NCBI RefSeq assembly: GCF_932526225.1
Contig: NC_064047.1
Coordinates: 2,727,501-2,791,500, forward strand
Length of the DNA: 64,000 nt
Reading direction: 5' to 3'
Source: Nematostella vectensis
Taxonomy: Eukaryota > Cnidaria > Anthozoa > Actiniaria > Edwardsiidae
Position numbers and translations under genes: made by a program. How positions within the stretch are numbered: position 1 is the first letter of the stretch; each line of letters begins with the position of its first letter. Positions 25,075 through 45,500 of the stretch are shown piece by piece. The notes beneath the pieces were generated by a model that saw nothing but the letters and a program-made list of their open reading frames with translations, made no database searches and was not told the origin of the DNA.

Positions 25075-28000
25075 ATGCGGAAAACAAGTCTGTTCACTGT
25101 CAAAGAGGAAAAGCCACCGAAAACTGCAAAATTCCGGCCAAAGCGTGAGTCTCTAAAAGAAGAACCTTTCAATGAGCAAACAGAGAAGCCGCCGAAACAT
25201 CCAACTTCCATATATGGTCTTGTGGCGGCAAGAAACGTCTCCAAAGAACTCAAGGATCGTAGCAAGCAGCTTATGGTCAAATTTCGAAAGCGTGGAGACT
25301 GGGGAGAGTATGATTTGAGTCATTCGTGGTCGCCGGAGGACCTGGCCCCAGAGGATGTCGGGAGTCGGTCCAGTCGACTCGCCATGTTGGAAAGAGAGGC
25401 TAGCGATTACTATGTGATGATGTCGAGACCTTTTTTGATGACACCGGTCAAGAGTTTCCAGGTACCATTTGATATCTGAAAATTGAGCTTTACGGCAACG
25501 GTGGTAATATTTAAAGCCGCATTGTCACTAGTTTACTTCCGGTCAATTACGTAACAATCTCCGATGATATTTGATGGAAAACGCGAAAATTTTTTCAAAA
25601 ATGTGAAAGCAGTGTGTCTATTGGAATTTTCTTTGAGGATAGGATTGATATCTAGAGCGGATGGCTTGTTAGAGAGCCCGGATTCTAATAGATTCTATTG
25701 TCTTTTAACGGGTGAGGTTTCCGTCGGTCTTCCGCAAGTAAACTGGTGACAGTGCGGCTTTAATAGCCGTGGCCCTAAAGCTCAATTGATCCCAGTTTGG
25801 TAGTCTACGCACCCTCTGACCCCTGTCACCCAATGCACTTGAAGTAAGCTCAAGTGTAAAGCGTGACAGAGCTCAAGTGCATAGCGTGACAGAGCTCAAG
25901 TGCATGGCGTGACAGAGCTTAAGTGCATAGCGTGACAGAGCTCAAGTGCATAGCGTAACATAGCTCAAGTGTAAAGCGTGACAGAGCTCAAGTGCATAGC
26001 TTGGTAGAGTTCAGTTGCATAGCGTGACAGAACTTAAGTGCATAGCGTGACAGAGCTCAAGTGCATAGCGTGACAGAGCAAAAGTGCGTAGCGTGACAGA
26101 GCTCAGGTGCATAACGTGACAGAGCTCAAGTGCATAGCGTGACAGAGCTCAAGTGCATAGCTTGGTAGAATTCCGTTGCATAGCGTGACAGAGCTTAAGT
26201 GCATAGCGTGACAGAGCTCAAGTGCATAGCGTGACAGAGCAAAAGTGCGTAGCGTGACAGAGCTCAGGTGCATAACGTGACAGAGCTCAGGTGCATAGCG
26301 TGACAGAGCAAAATTGCATAGCGTGATAGAGCTCAGGTGCATAGCGTGACAGAGCAAAAGTGCATAGCGTGATAGAGCTCAGTTGCATAGCTTGGTAGAG
26401 TTCAGTTGCATAGCGTGTGCTATGCAAAAGTGCATAGCGTGACAAAGCTCAAGTAAATAGCGTGACAGAACTCAAGTGCATAGCGTGACAGAGCTCAAGT
26501 GCATAGCGTGACAGAGCTCAAGTGCATAGCGTGACAGAGCTCAAGTGCATAGCGTGACAGAGCTCAAGTGCATAGCGTGACAGAGCTCAAGTGCATAGCG
26601 TGACAGAGCTCAATTGCATAGCGTGACAGAGCTCAAGTGCATAGCGTGACGGAGCTCAAGTGCATAGCGTGACGGAGCTCAAGTACATAGCGTGACTGAG
26701 CTCAAGTGCATAGCGTGACAGAGCTCAAGTGCATAGCGTGACAGAGCTCAAATGCATAGCGTAACAGAGCTTAAGTGCATAGCGTGACGGAGCTCAATTG
26801 CATAGCGTGACAGAGCTCAGGTGCATAACGTGACAGAGCTCAGGTGCATAGCGTGACAGAGCAAAAGTGCATAGCGTGATAGAGCTCAGGTGCATAGCGT
26901 GACAGAGCAAAAGTGCATAGCGTGATAGAGCTCAGTTGCATAGCTTGGTAGAGTTCAGTTGCATAGCGTGTGCTATGCAAAAGTGCATAGCGTGACAAAG
27001 CTCAAATAAATAGCGTGACAGAACTCAAGTGCATAGCGTGACAGAGCTCAAGTGCATAGCGTGACAGAGCTCAAGTGCATAGCGTGACAGAGCTCAAGTG
27101 CATAGCGTGACAGAGCTCAAGTGCATAGCGTGACAGAGCTTAAGTGCATAGCGTGACAGAGCTCAATTGCATAGCGTGACAGAGCTCAAGTGCATAGCGT
27201 GACGGAGCTCAAGTGCATAGCGTGACGGAGCTCAAGTACATAGCGTGACTGAGCTCAAGTGCATAGCGTGACAGAGCTCAAGTGCATAGCGTGACAGAGC
27301 TCAAATGCATAGCGTAACAGAGCTTAAATGCATAGCGTGACGGAGCTCAATTGCATAGCGTGACAGAGCTCAAGTGCATAGCGTGACGCAGCTCAAGTGC
27401 ATAGCGTGACAGAGCAAAAGTGCGTAGCGTGACAGAGCTCAATTGCATAGCGTGACAGAGCTCAAGTGCATAGCGTGACAGAGCTCAAGTGCATAGCGTG
27501 ACAGAGCTCAAGTGCATAACGTGACTGAGCTCAAGTGCATAGCGTGACCGAGCTCAAGTGCATAGGCTGACGGAGCTCAAGTGCATAGCGTGACGGAGCT
27601 CAAATGCATAGCGTGACAGAGCTTAAGTGCATAGCGTGACAGAGCTTTAGTGCATAGCGTGACAGAGCTCAAGTGTATAGCGTGACACATCTTAAATGCA
27701 TAGCGTGACAGAGCTCAAGTGCATAGCGTGACAGAGGTCAACGATTACATAGGAGACTACAAGTTGGTTTGCTATACGTTTTCTCTGTCAATTCCGTTAC
27801 TGTTAGAAACACCAAACTGTTGAATGGTAGTTTGCTTTGCCGGCTTTTTCATTGTTTGGAGTTATTTGGAAATGTTTTGTTTTTGCTTGAATGCCGAGGG
27901 GCACAAAGTAAGGCAATTCTTTCCGCCTCTTGCAGCAAAAATGGCAGGTTACAGGTTTCGCAAATATTACGAGAATCCAAAAGGCCATTCCAGCTATAAG

Positions 28001-28678
28001 CATGCGCGCGCACTCACCATAGAAACCTACCGCAACTACCGTCATGCAGCGCGCGCTTTGTTTGGTGCAAGCAAAAAAATGCGCGCGCTGCATTCTGGAA
28101 GTTGAGGTAGGTTTCTATGGTAATTCGCGCGCAAACTTATAGCTGGAATGGCCTATTGTACTTTCGTGTAATTTACAACCCCGAAAAACTACATTGCAAG
28201 TTTCAGCGAAATGTAACACGCGTAGTTTTCCTGTAACTCGCAATGCAACACAAATTTTGTTGTAAGTTGCAGGAAAAATTGCCTTCTGTAAAACATGGCC
28301 TTTTTCCGAAGGACTATTCGGAGGCCCTGGTTATAGTTATTATTTAATTTTTTTTAATTTTTTTTACAGCCTGAGAGAATCGAACCATTAATTAAAGACA
28401 TTCTCGAAGAACATCTCGACAATCAAACCTACGAGCCCAACTTCTGTCGCTTAGCAGCTATCAAGATAACCAATCAGCTGAAGGAACGAATGAAACGACT
28501 GCGTTACCCACGCTACAAATATGTATGTCACGCCATGCTCGGTGAAATCAACAACCAGGATGTCCGTGCAGTCAGCCGATGCGCTTGGGATACCTGTGTG
28601 GACTCGTTTGCTCAGTACGAGTACCGAAACTGTTCCTTATATGGTATTGGGCTAGTGTACGCGATCTATTTTGAGTGA
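25075..28678 (+). CDS. Tctex1-type dynein light chain (DYNLT4/5-like)
   Basis: Two coding exons, 25075-25461 and 28370-28678 (TGA), phase 0 junction, 231 residues. Exon 2 is a complete Tctex1 domain: an N-terminal helix (IKDILEEHLDNQTYEPNFC), a second helix (ITNQLKERMKRL), the strand motif PRYKYVCHAMLGE, then SRCAWDTCVDSFAQYEY and the hallmark ending NCSLYGIGLVYAIYFE. Exon 1 is a basic, Lys/Pro-rich N-terminal extension (129 residues), as in the longer Tctex1-domain proteins rather than the about 113-residue DYNLT1/3. Tctex1 light chains dimerise and tether cargo or intermediate chains to cytoplasmic or ciliary dynein. The assignment to the DYNLT4/5 group rests on the extension and remembered similarity; DYNLT2-type is the alternative. 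The ATG follows a 3' splice site by 5 bases. A poly(A) signal is at 28968. Confidence 0.85.
25848..27740 (+). repeat. 23-bp satellite-like array in the dynein light chain intron
   Basis: About 80 head-to-tail copies of a 23-bp unit (GCTCAAGTGCATAGCGTGAC plus AGA). Variants include GCTTGGTAGA, GCAAAAGTGC and CATAACGTGAC. The order of variants repeats: the block with GCGTGTGCTATGCAAAAG at 26411 recurs at 26964 with the same neighbours, giving a higher-order period of about 553 bp (24 units). There are no unique spacers. Confidence 0.95.
27985..28155. mobile_element. Palindromic MITE, copy 1 (GGCCATTCCAGCTATAAG ends)
   Basis: Near-perfect foldback: GGCCATTCCAGCTATAAG at the left and CTTATAGCTGGAATGGCC at the right, with inner arms ACCATAGAAACCTACC and GGTAGGTTTCTATGGT and GCGCGC runs. 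The same element lies at 33684-33860. It is in the dynein light chain intron, 215 bp before exon 2. Confidence 0.85.
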
Positions 28679-30511
28679 CGAACTCACGAGAGTGAGTTTT
28701 TGACAAATAGAATTTGTTACTTGTTATAACCTACCGATCCCCCCCCCCCCCCCCCCCCTCACCCCCACTTCACACCCGGCGAGAAGTCCTGTTTCCCTGC
28801 ACCAAATTACACTTTCGCCTGGTCTTAGGCTTGGTCTAGACCAGAGCGATTCCCCATTCTTTATTACCATCTCATTAATAAACATTACCCAGAGAAGAAT
28901 ATTATACTTTTCATGCATGGTAACATAGTAGAAAATCGTCAGTCACATTTTTTTTTTTCTTACACTTAATAAAGCTTATTTACAAAAGGGAAATAAACGC
29001 TTTTTTCATAAATTGCATCCTTTGTAGCAATAGATGCGCTATACAAAGATAGCAGTGGTAAATGCGAGCCAACCATGGGCTTTTTATAATTGTGAAATTT
29101 ACTTTATTACATCTTAGCTGGATCTCATTTTATGTCAAAATTGTGTTACTTCCGAATGACAAATTACCGAACTATCATTGTATAAAATAAACCTGCCCGC
29201 AAGACCTAATAAAATTCACCTCCAAAAGGTCAGTTAGAGAGATTTCAACGTAGATTACAGGCAAATCAATGACCAGAAAAATAAAATTAAAATTTTAAAT
29301 TAAATAATAATTGTATATTTATAAGTTCAGCCTGTTACACTTCTCCGAAGGGGTTTTGTTCGCCGACGTTTGTTCATCCTAGCAGCTGCGCCGGTAGTTT
29401 TATCTGATGCCTTCCGCGTAACGATTGGAATGTTTTATATGGTCAATTTTAATGCAAGTAAAAGAATGGTTTCATTTCTTTATAAAAAAATGAAGTGGTC
29501 TATGCCCTGAAGGACTAATGTATCATTTGATTGCTAAAGAAAATATGATAAAATACTTTTTTTACTTGTGTTTCGAAAAAAAAAAAATAACTGATAAAAC
29601 CGAACGATTCAAAGATGATAAAGATATTTCATTTCCTCTCATAAGACGCTAAGAAAACTGTTACTAAACGTTCTTAAAAGGAAGGATATACTTTTATTAC
29701 TTTCCGGTTGGCAATCTCTTTTTGACCCTTTTATTGCAATTATAGAGATAAAAGCAAGAAAAATATATTTTACCTAAAGGGAAAGCTCGTGGAAAAGCCT
29801 CTAAGCAATTTTTAGTTATCTTAAAAAAACAACTTGCCGAAGGCTTTCCTCTCAGTATGCAAATTAGCACCTCAAATCTCGTTTGCTTGTGACATTAGCA
29901 GAAGCAATAACACAGCCCTTTAGCCGCCGATCTAGATTCATTAGCCCCCTCAGGCTACAGACGTTTCTGTGGAGTTCATTCAGTCTCTTTTTATTTATTT
30001 ATGTTTTCAAATTGATCCATCGATATCCAAACACCGAGTTTTGAAGTAGCTTCTTAAAAACGCTGAACACCGGCGCAAAATTCGTTTTCACAGTGTAAAC
30101 GTAGTTAAATTGATAAAAAACATATCCATCACCGAAAGTAATTACTTTAAACTCTTAGATTTGTTTTAGCAATAAAGCAGAAAACCTACTCAATAACAAG
30201 TAATGTTTTCTTAAAGAACAATGCAATTGTATAATAACACTTTATTGTGAGCACGATTGACAAAGATCCGCTTTGCTGTAGTGCGATTCACCAATTACAG
30301 GAGAGCACTTCCACCAATCAACGCGCGTGTTTTATTAAAGTTCCATCTTGAGTGTATTTTTCTGTTTTAGATTAAACATACCAGCTGTATTTGGGCATCT
30401 GCATGAATAACTGTCAAAATTTCTGCCAAAACGTTGGTTCGCTACGATGAAAAGAAGAATCTCGCTGTGGGCCAATCCATAGTTGAATATGTCATTGGGT
30501 GGTTGTCTAGA
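28679..30511 (+). other. Intergenic: dynein light chain 3' UTR to class C GPCR
   Basis: Contains a poly(A) signal at 28968 and a C-run at about 28739-28758. The GPCR reading frame is open for about 80 bases upstream of the chosen ATG (30512). No other gene or RNA is recognised. The last 300 bp should hold the GPCR promoter or 5' UTR, but no clear TATA or initiator stands out. Confidence 0.4.
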
Positions 30512-37904
<7,393 letters not shown>

Positions 37905-39573
37905 GCTTAAGTAACGTGATTGGGCAATCAATTATGCCGTATAATTTTCTTGGACCAAACTTCAAAGGAAACCCAAACCAGCAATTAGGTTATTCGTCAA
38001 TCCCATTACGTATAAAAACTCTTATGGTCCTTCTTATAGAAATAATGCTTGAAATATTCGATTCGAACAGTGTATCATTCCCACCTGTTTTAAAAAGTTT
38101 TTGGAAATCGCCACATATCAATATTTGGGTGACCTTCAAACCCGCTCGGTCAATCTCTGGGAGGCCTGGGTCTAAGGGCTTTTCAAGATTAGTGAGATAA
38201 AAATTTGACCAAGCTGTCAGGTTTTTTTGGACAAATTCTTGCCACGAGTCTCAAATTGACAGGAATCAGCATTTTTCACCATATTTTCTGGAGATCAGGG
38301 AGCGGGAAAACTTTAGCTCTTCTAAATATGGGCATCAATGACCATATAAGGCAATGCAAACGAATGACACTATCCTTGGGGAATATGTTTGATATGTTAA
38401 AGATAATAATACTAATAATAATAAAGATAGCCAGAGTCACCACGTGACCTTCATGCTTGCGTGACCTTAATACTTGCGTGACCTTAAGACTTGCGTGACC
38501 TTTCATACTTACGTGACCATAAGACTTGTGTGACCTTTCATACTTGCGTGACCATAATACTTGCGTGACCTCCATACTTGCGTGACCTTAATACTTCCCT
38601 GATGCTAGACGAAAGATATACTGTATGAAAGACGCTCTTTATTGTGCTTCGATGTGTTAGAAATTCACTTTAATATAAGTCTTTCCTCTAATAAAATAAT
38701 ATTATAACTCTCAATTACTTAAGGCATGTAGCTTAAAGCGGTGTTTTAAGGTATCGCCAAAGATCTTAAATTATTCTAAAAAGCCATTTATCTCCGACTG
38801 ACATTTATTGAATCGATACAACACATTGGCGGATTCCCGGGGGTTGGGATCAAGGGGGATTTTCAGAAAACTGAATTTTTCTTTCCATAATATGTTTTGT
38901 ATATTGGAAATTCCTTCGGTATGTCACCCCTCTTCCCCTCCCCCTTTTGAGAAATTCTGGTAATTAAAAATTACTAAATTACTACTGGTAATTAAACCCC
39001 ATTGAAAAAAATTTCCCGCTATTTTATTGTCACTTTATGTTCGGCATGATGCACTGCGGACTAAACAAAATATCTTGAAAAGGGTGCGAATATTTCTACA
39101 ATAGGCCCATATATTCTACAGAGGCCATAAATTATAACACTTGTACTCTCTCGATATGAATATTTAAATATCGAGAGAGTTCAAGACATATATTATCTAG
39201 ATATTATTAGATATTTTCTAAAATATTGGCTCTTTCTTTGGTAAAGACGTTTGAGCGAAGTTTACGCCTAACACCATGAACTAAAAGCAGCTTCCTCGAT
39301 ATTAAGCAATGAGTTATCAACTAAATTTCGCTTATTATGGCTGCAACGTTTCATTTGAGTACTTTGAGACACAAGAGAAAGAGTGTAAAAATATTAAGCT
39401 TTTGGGCATTTGGAATTCTATTGGATTTACACCCAGCGCCTTTGAGTGTCATTCTCTGGATAAAAGCTGGAAATAGCAAATAGAAGGTCATTGAAATATG
39501 CCCTTAGCTGAAACCGTCAACATTCCGTTGTCAGATTCTTCCGGAAGTGACGTCCAGATCACTACGGAGGACG
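37905..39573. other. Convergent intergenic region with minisatellite, hairpin and poly(A) signals
   Basis: Between the ends of the GPCR (+) and Slp A (-). Holds a degenerate 17-18-bp array (ACTTGCGTGACCTTAAT type, about 9 copies, 38440-38597), a GPCR poly(A) signal AATAAA at 38690, a palindrome ACTCTCTCGATAT...TCGAGAGAGT at 39145-39180, and a minus-strand AATAAA at about 39023-39028 for Slp A. No gene is recognised. Confidence 0.6.
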
Positions 39574-42500
39574 TCACTGATGCTTGTGGGCGTCCATATT
39601 TGGTCGTAACGGTACCACCACTTGTATCCACACGTTGGTCCGTGTCAGCATCGTATGCCATATTTGGGCCTCGTCCTTACTCGAATCGTCCCACTCATTA
39701 GCACTCGTGCCAAGTCCTAAACGCAGTCCGCCGAGGAACTCGTCACGTGACGCGATGTCGTGATCCCATATGCTGATTTCTAACACCCTCTGGCGCAATT
39801 CCTCCTGGGATAGCTCTTCGTAAATGAGGTTGTAGTCCCACGAAGGGTTCAGCGTTCGCTTTATGATGGCTGTCTTGTGCCGTGTTTTACCTTTCTTGTC
39901 TGGCAGAAGCGTGCTACAAAAAAAAAAATAACACATAACTACCGTGTAAATGTTCTAATAAACGCCCCCTTTAATTTAACGCCCCCCTAACCTCATTCCC
40001 AGCTTTAAAGCAAACGACATAGGAATATTTGTAATATAAATCAAAGTTAATTAATCTGAGTTTGGCTTCTACTACTGGGTGAGACTTGCTCAATATAAAG
40101 AAATGCTTGTCAGGTGATCCTGAATGAGACAACCAACTGCACTTGGGTTTCTTATATTTTCATAGTTTGTGGGTATAGGGCTGTTTGTGGGTATAGGGCT
40201 GTTTTTGGGTATAGGGCTGTTTGTGGGTATAGGGCTGTTTTTGGGTATAGGGCTGTTTGTGGGTATAGGGCTGTTTGTGGGTATAGGGCTGTTTGTGGGT
40301 ATAGGGCTGTTTGTGGGTATAGGGCTGTTTGTGGGTATAGGGCTGTTTGTGGGTATAGGGCTGTTTATGGGATACAGCACTTGTTGTGGGGCGAGTTGAT
40401 GGTGGGTTGTAGGTGTTGTGAGTGATGGAGAACTCATGTCTAGTGACCAGGAACTCTCTTCCCTATTCAGCCCGCCCCCAACCCAACCCAACTCCCCTCA
40501 ACCACCACCACCACAGGCTTCAATAGACACAAACAAACAAGTGGGCTGGCTTGTAAACGAACCCAGACCCACCTTGGCCTGCACAACCACAGGCTAACCA
40601 AGGCCTCTAAACATTTACAAAACAGGCCCAAGTTACTCATATTTTACAGAAAGTATCAGACATTCCGCCCGAGTCTCCAGATTAATGGGATTCTGCCGAC
40701 AGCCCTCTTACTCAAATCTATATGTCTAGGCCTTACTAAAATTTAACAGAAAGGATCGGACATTCCGTCGCGCGTCTTTGTCTGATTTATTGGAGTTGAC
40801 CAAACCTTTCCCCCTTCCCCAACTGTATTTGCAGATCCATTTTACAGAACGGATCGGGCATTTCTTCCGCGTCTCAGCCTGATTTATGCCCCCTCCCCAA
40901 ATATATTTGTAAACCCAACTTATATTTTACAGCAAGCATGGGATACTCTGTACGCGTCTTTGCCTGATTTACTGAAGTCAGACCCACCCCTCACCTAATT
41001 TAATTGCTGGTCCTACTCACATTTTACAGCAAGGATCGGACAGATAATGTTCGCGTCTTTGCCTGATCTTTGGTATTTTGACCACACCATACCCCCTAAC
41101 CCAATCTATTTACAAGCCCTACTCACATTTTACAGAAAGGGTCGGACATTCCGTCCGCGTCTTTGCCCGGGAGATTTTTTGCTTCCATTATGTGGACGTG
41201 AAGTTCTCCCTTAGACGCGATGCTCTGGCGCTTGCTCTTCCGCTTCACCTTCTCCGCTGTGACGTACTTGAGCGACAGGATGATTTCCGGCTGCGAGGCC
41301 GACTCGTCCACAAGAGTCTGGGACCAAGTTACCAAATGAGACATACAGACATCGCTGACGCAGCGCATGCGCGTACTCCGACAAAATTCCGCTTGAATTC
41401 CACAGTATTGAATCATTAGAATTATAGCCGAATTCCTTGCTGCGCGACCGCCGAGAACTTAAATGTATTTCTTGTCAATCTTAGTCAATCATATCAACCG
41501 TGACCAATCAATTCCCTTGCTGTGAACAGTCAAATGGTTTATGACTCGATAGTTAAAGCAGCAACATAAACGCCATCGAACATGAAAGCCATCGATTGGT
41601 TTAGACGGTTGATTAACTACGCGCTATTCCAATACGAGACAAGTATTTTGGATTCGCCGAGATCGCGCAACAACGAATTCGACTATAAGCAACAGCTTTG
41701 ATAAAATCTCACGTGGACTTACAGGACTTTTTTTCGTCTTGTGACAGCAAGTTTTAAAAGGAATGCTCAATTACCACAGGCACGATCGCTATCATTTCCC
41801 CTAGATCGTTTAGGGTTATGAGTGACTGAGTATCGTGAATGGCAACGATTGATTACCTTTTCCCCTAGGGGGTGCCATTGGGGCTGTGGATTCTCCATTG
41901 AGTGGCCCTCGACGTATGAGCTCATGCTGATAAGCACCTCCCCAAGAAACTCATTGGCTCCCAGCCTGTCATTCCACACCGTGACAGAAAGGGTGCGGGT
42001 CATTAACTCGTCATAGCCAATGTGGTACTAGGACAATAACCAGTATACGATAGTGTTAATAGTACTTTTCTACAATGTTATCTTAATTGTTACATCACCC
42101 CATCATAATCATAAAATACATTTAAATTATGGTCATGCATCTATAAGTCGTTATCAGTCATCCGTCGTCACCACCACTACATCCACAATTATCATCTTCG
42201 TCGTTGTCGTCGTCATCATCATCATTATCATATCATCACCATCATCATCATCATTATTATTACCATCATAAACATCAACTTCAAATAAAATAGCCATTCT
42301 CATCGCAATCATCATTCTCAACGTAATCATCATCATAACCGTCAAATAGTATCATCATCGTCATCTTTTTCTATTACCAATGGCAACTAGCTTTTAATAG
42401 GGAATACGCCTTTTAATGCATGCTCGTGCCATCGTGTACGCTGTGCCTCGTACCCAGTCCCTACCTTGATTATCTCGTCGAACTCTGGATTCAGGTTGTC

Positions 42501-45500
42501 TTTGATGATCTTTGTCTTCTTCTTGCTTCTCTTGTCGGGCAAAAGATATGTCTTGACGTACCTAAAATATAGATATGTTAGAGCCCTCTTGAGCAGGGAC
42601 ATCAATAAACCTCCCTCCCCACCGAATTCCAATACCTTCCGCAGGGGCGTAGCCTAAGTGGGTCATTTTTATGTGATATCTAAGGCCACCCGACCCCCCC
42701 CCCCCCCCCCATTCCCTCCCTCAAAATTTAAATCCAAGTAATGCGACTATTCTGGGAAGAAAAGGGTTTTTTTCGAGTAATAATTCTAGGTTCTGGACTT
42801 TTTTTTAACAAACGCTGTTTGCCCGGGTTTAAATTTAAAACCATATGTTTGCCAGACCCTTTGCGCCAGCCTCGTTCCCAGGGACTTCTCGGTCGATCAA
42901 ATCAAAATACCTTTCAATTAAACCAACGACAAATTTACTGCTATTTTGAATTGTTGGAAAGAGAGACCCTGGAGGTTCCTGCAATACTAACGGGTCAGCG
43001 GAGTCCTCAGAATCCTTCCTGGAAGTGAGGTTATTTGCGCTGAGCACGTGAATGGAGAAAGTCTTGGTCTTGATGCAGTATTCGAGAGCGAGATACAGCT
43101 CCCCTGTCACGCCATCATTTGCGTCACGCTCGGCGTCACTACTCGAGCTGATCTCACGTTCGTGACTAGCCTGTTGAGAAAATAAATTTTGTCAAACGGA
43201 AGTTCATTACGGACATTAAGATTTGATGGGGATAAGCACGTCCACACAGAGGCGGCCCAAGTTCATTTTAAGTACTCGACTCCCTCGGAGTCACTTCGTT
43301 CCAACTTCTAGGCTTCCAAATCGAGAAATAACAACAGCACAAGTTCAGTTAAGACTTATACTTTTATTTTACACTGTTTTCTGGAACTCTGAAGTGATTT
43401 AAGCAATTAAGCAAGTTTATCGATGACGCGTATACGAGTACTTAAAATGAACTTTGGCCGCCTGTAGTCCTCAAGGCCCTGTGGACGAGTTCCGGTTTTT
43501 TTTTTTCTTTTTTAATGAGCCTGCGCACTAGCAACAACAACACCCAACCTCGGCCAAGAGGGTCTTCTGGGTAATTCTCAATATGGCGTCTATTGAAAAA
43601 TACCCAGAAGACCCTAGGGACGAGGTTGAACAACACTATTTAGTTCTCCTCTGCTTGAGTTCTGTCGCAAACATAATTTTGGGTTGCACTTGTCTCGCAG
43701 AATTCAACTCAAATCGTTCGTTTTTGCTGGCGGCATGAAGAAATTAGGAGCGGAAAAAGGAAAAGATAGGGTCTACTACTTTCCCTGCGACTTTGAACAA
43801 AGAAAAGAGTTGCAAAAGGAGGTCTATTTTCTGTTTTGGGCAAGACAAAGCTGAATGAAATCAGAGCGCCTCTGCTTGAAGAATAAGAAATTTTCTCATA
43901 TCTCTTATCGAGAACAAGAAGAGATTGTTTTGCATGTTGTATTTTTCTTTCGTTTGACGTGTGATGTTGAGTCTTACAAGGGTACGTACTAATGAGTGAA
44001 ATTATTTTGAATTTATTCCAAAGCCGTGAGGGTTTTATGTAGATCAAAATATAGAAAGCATTAAATAAAAATCTTCAATTTCCTCGAATAATTATGACCT
44101 CGGGGCCTTTTTAGTAAAATGTTGCTATTCATCATTCTTGCAAAAGCAAGTTTCATTGAAATTGGAATTATTTACAAAAACATATTGACGGTTTGTAACA
44201 GTTTGTTAAGTGGTCGAAATATGTAGGGTAACGTTGCCAGAACACGTCTTACTTCGAAACAGTTATGTAAAAAAAGCTATATAGATTTTCTATAATTAAA
44301 AAGGACTAGTTACTGTGTTGTTAATAACTCCTTTTGAAGTGTCATTTCAACGCCACTGTTAGATAGCACACTGTGTGTGTCATAAACAGGAGATGCAACA
44401 CTCAAACCTGCTCTAGACGCTAACATAAAACAAGGTCGATTGAACATAATAAAATTGGAGAATTTGATTAAGAATGTGGTTATCTTGGACAACGGTGCCG
44501 TGAACTGAAATAAGATTAAAAACTAAGGTTGGAGTGAGCAAACAAATAGTACAAACGAAATATCATATTTAAAAAAACGAATGGGAAAATCTTATATTAA
44601 AAATGTGGTAATCTTGGACACTGTGTCGTAAACAGGGTCACTTTTGAAGAGTATGCAACATTTATAAACTGAAAAAACTGTCAAAAACACATTCAATAAT
44701 ATAAAAGTAATAAGGTCGATTGAAAAGAATTAGATAGAACCAGCAAAGCATTCTATTCATAAATCGAAAGGAGAGTGTTTATTCGAGTTGCGGTGACGTT
44801 TTAGTAGGCTTTAAACGCTCTTACCATGAGAGAAGCAGTGTGTAAATCCCCTTGCTCCTGTGGCGGTCTCTACAATTCAATTAACAGACATAAAGAACGC
44901 TTAGTCACTTTAGAGATAAAAGGTTAATTTTCACATCAGACGCTTGTACTCAGATTGCTCAATATTGCCCAAGTCTCTGCCGCAGATCTCCCAATGTGTT
45001 CCAATTCCTTACGCTATGATCATTTGCTAAAGTAAACCGATTTCCATTATTAATTATTTACAATAGAAATTTGCATAGTTCATCAAGCCACTTTTCTTAA
45101 CAGCTGTTTGGAGATTTTAATAACAAGCTTTCGTTCTTGTACCGGCTTTTCATCTAATGCGGGTAATATTTTAATCCATTCTTATTTTAGAATTCAATGC
45201 GGGTCAACAAAGTATCCAGACCTCCCTCGGCTCAGATAGGTATAAAGTATTGGTTTTATCAAAGTTACCATCGCTTTATTACCTCGGGTTTTGTCAATAT
45301 CTTAATTGACACCATGTATATATGACGCGTTCCTTGTTTTGGAATGATTGTTTTTATTACGCAGAATATAAAGCTTAAAATTCAGACTGATAAAGCGTGA
45401 CTAACCAGGAGTAATCCATTATAAAAACACAAGTTCATGTGAATCTATCCGCAGTTTTACATAACTTGTATTACTTGTCGAATGAAACGGATGGAACCTT

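Noticed and set aside
25848-27740. CRISPR-like array
   Set aside because: Repeats abut without unique spacers and lie in a eukaryotic intron.
40090-40491. Proline-rich NSPIPT repeat protein on the minus strand and GYRAVC on the plus strand
   Set aside because: Both derive from the 18-bp intronic minisatellite.
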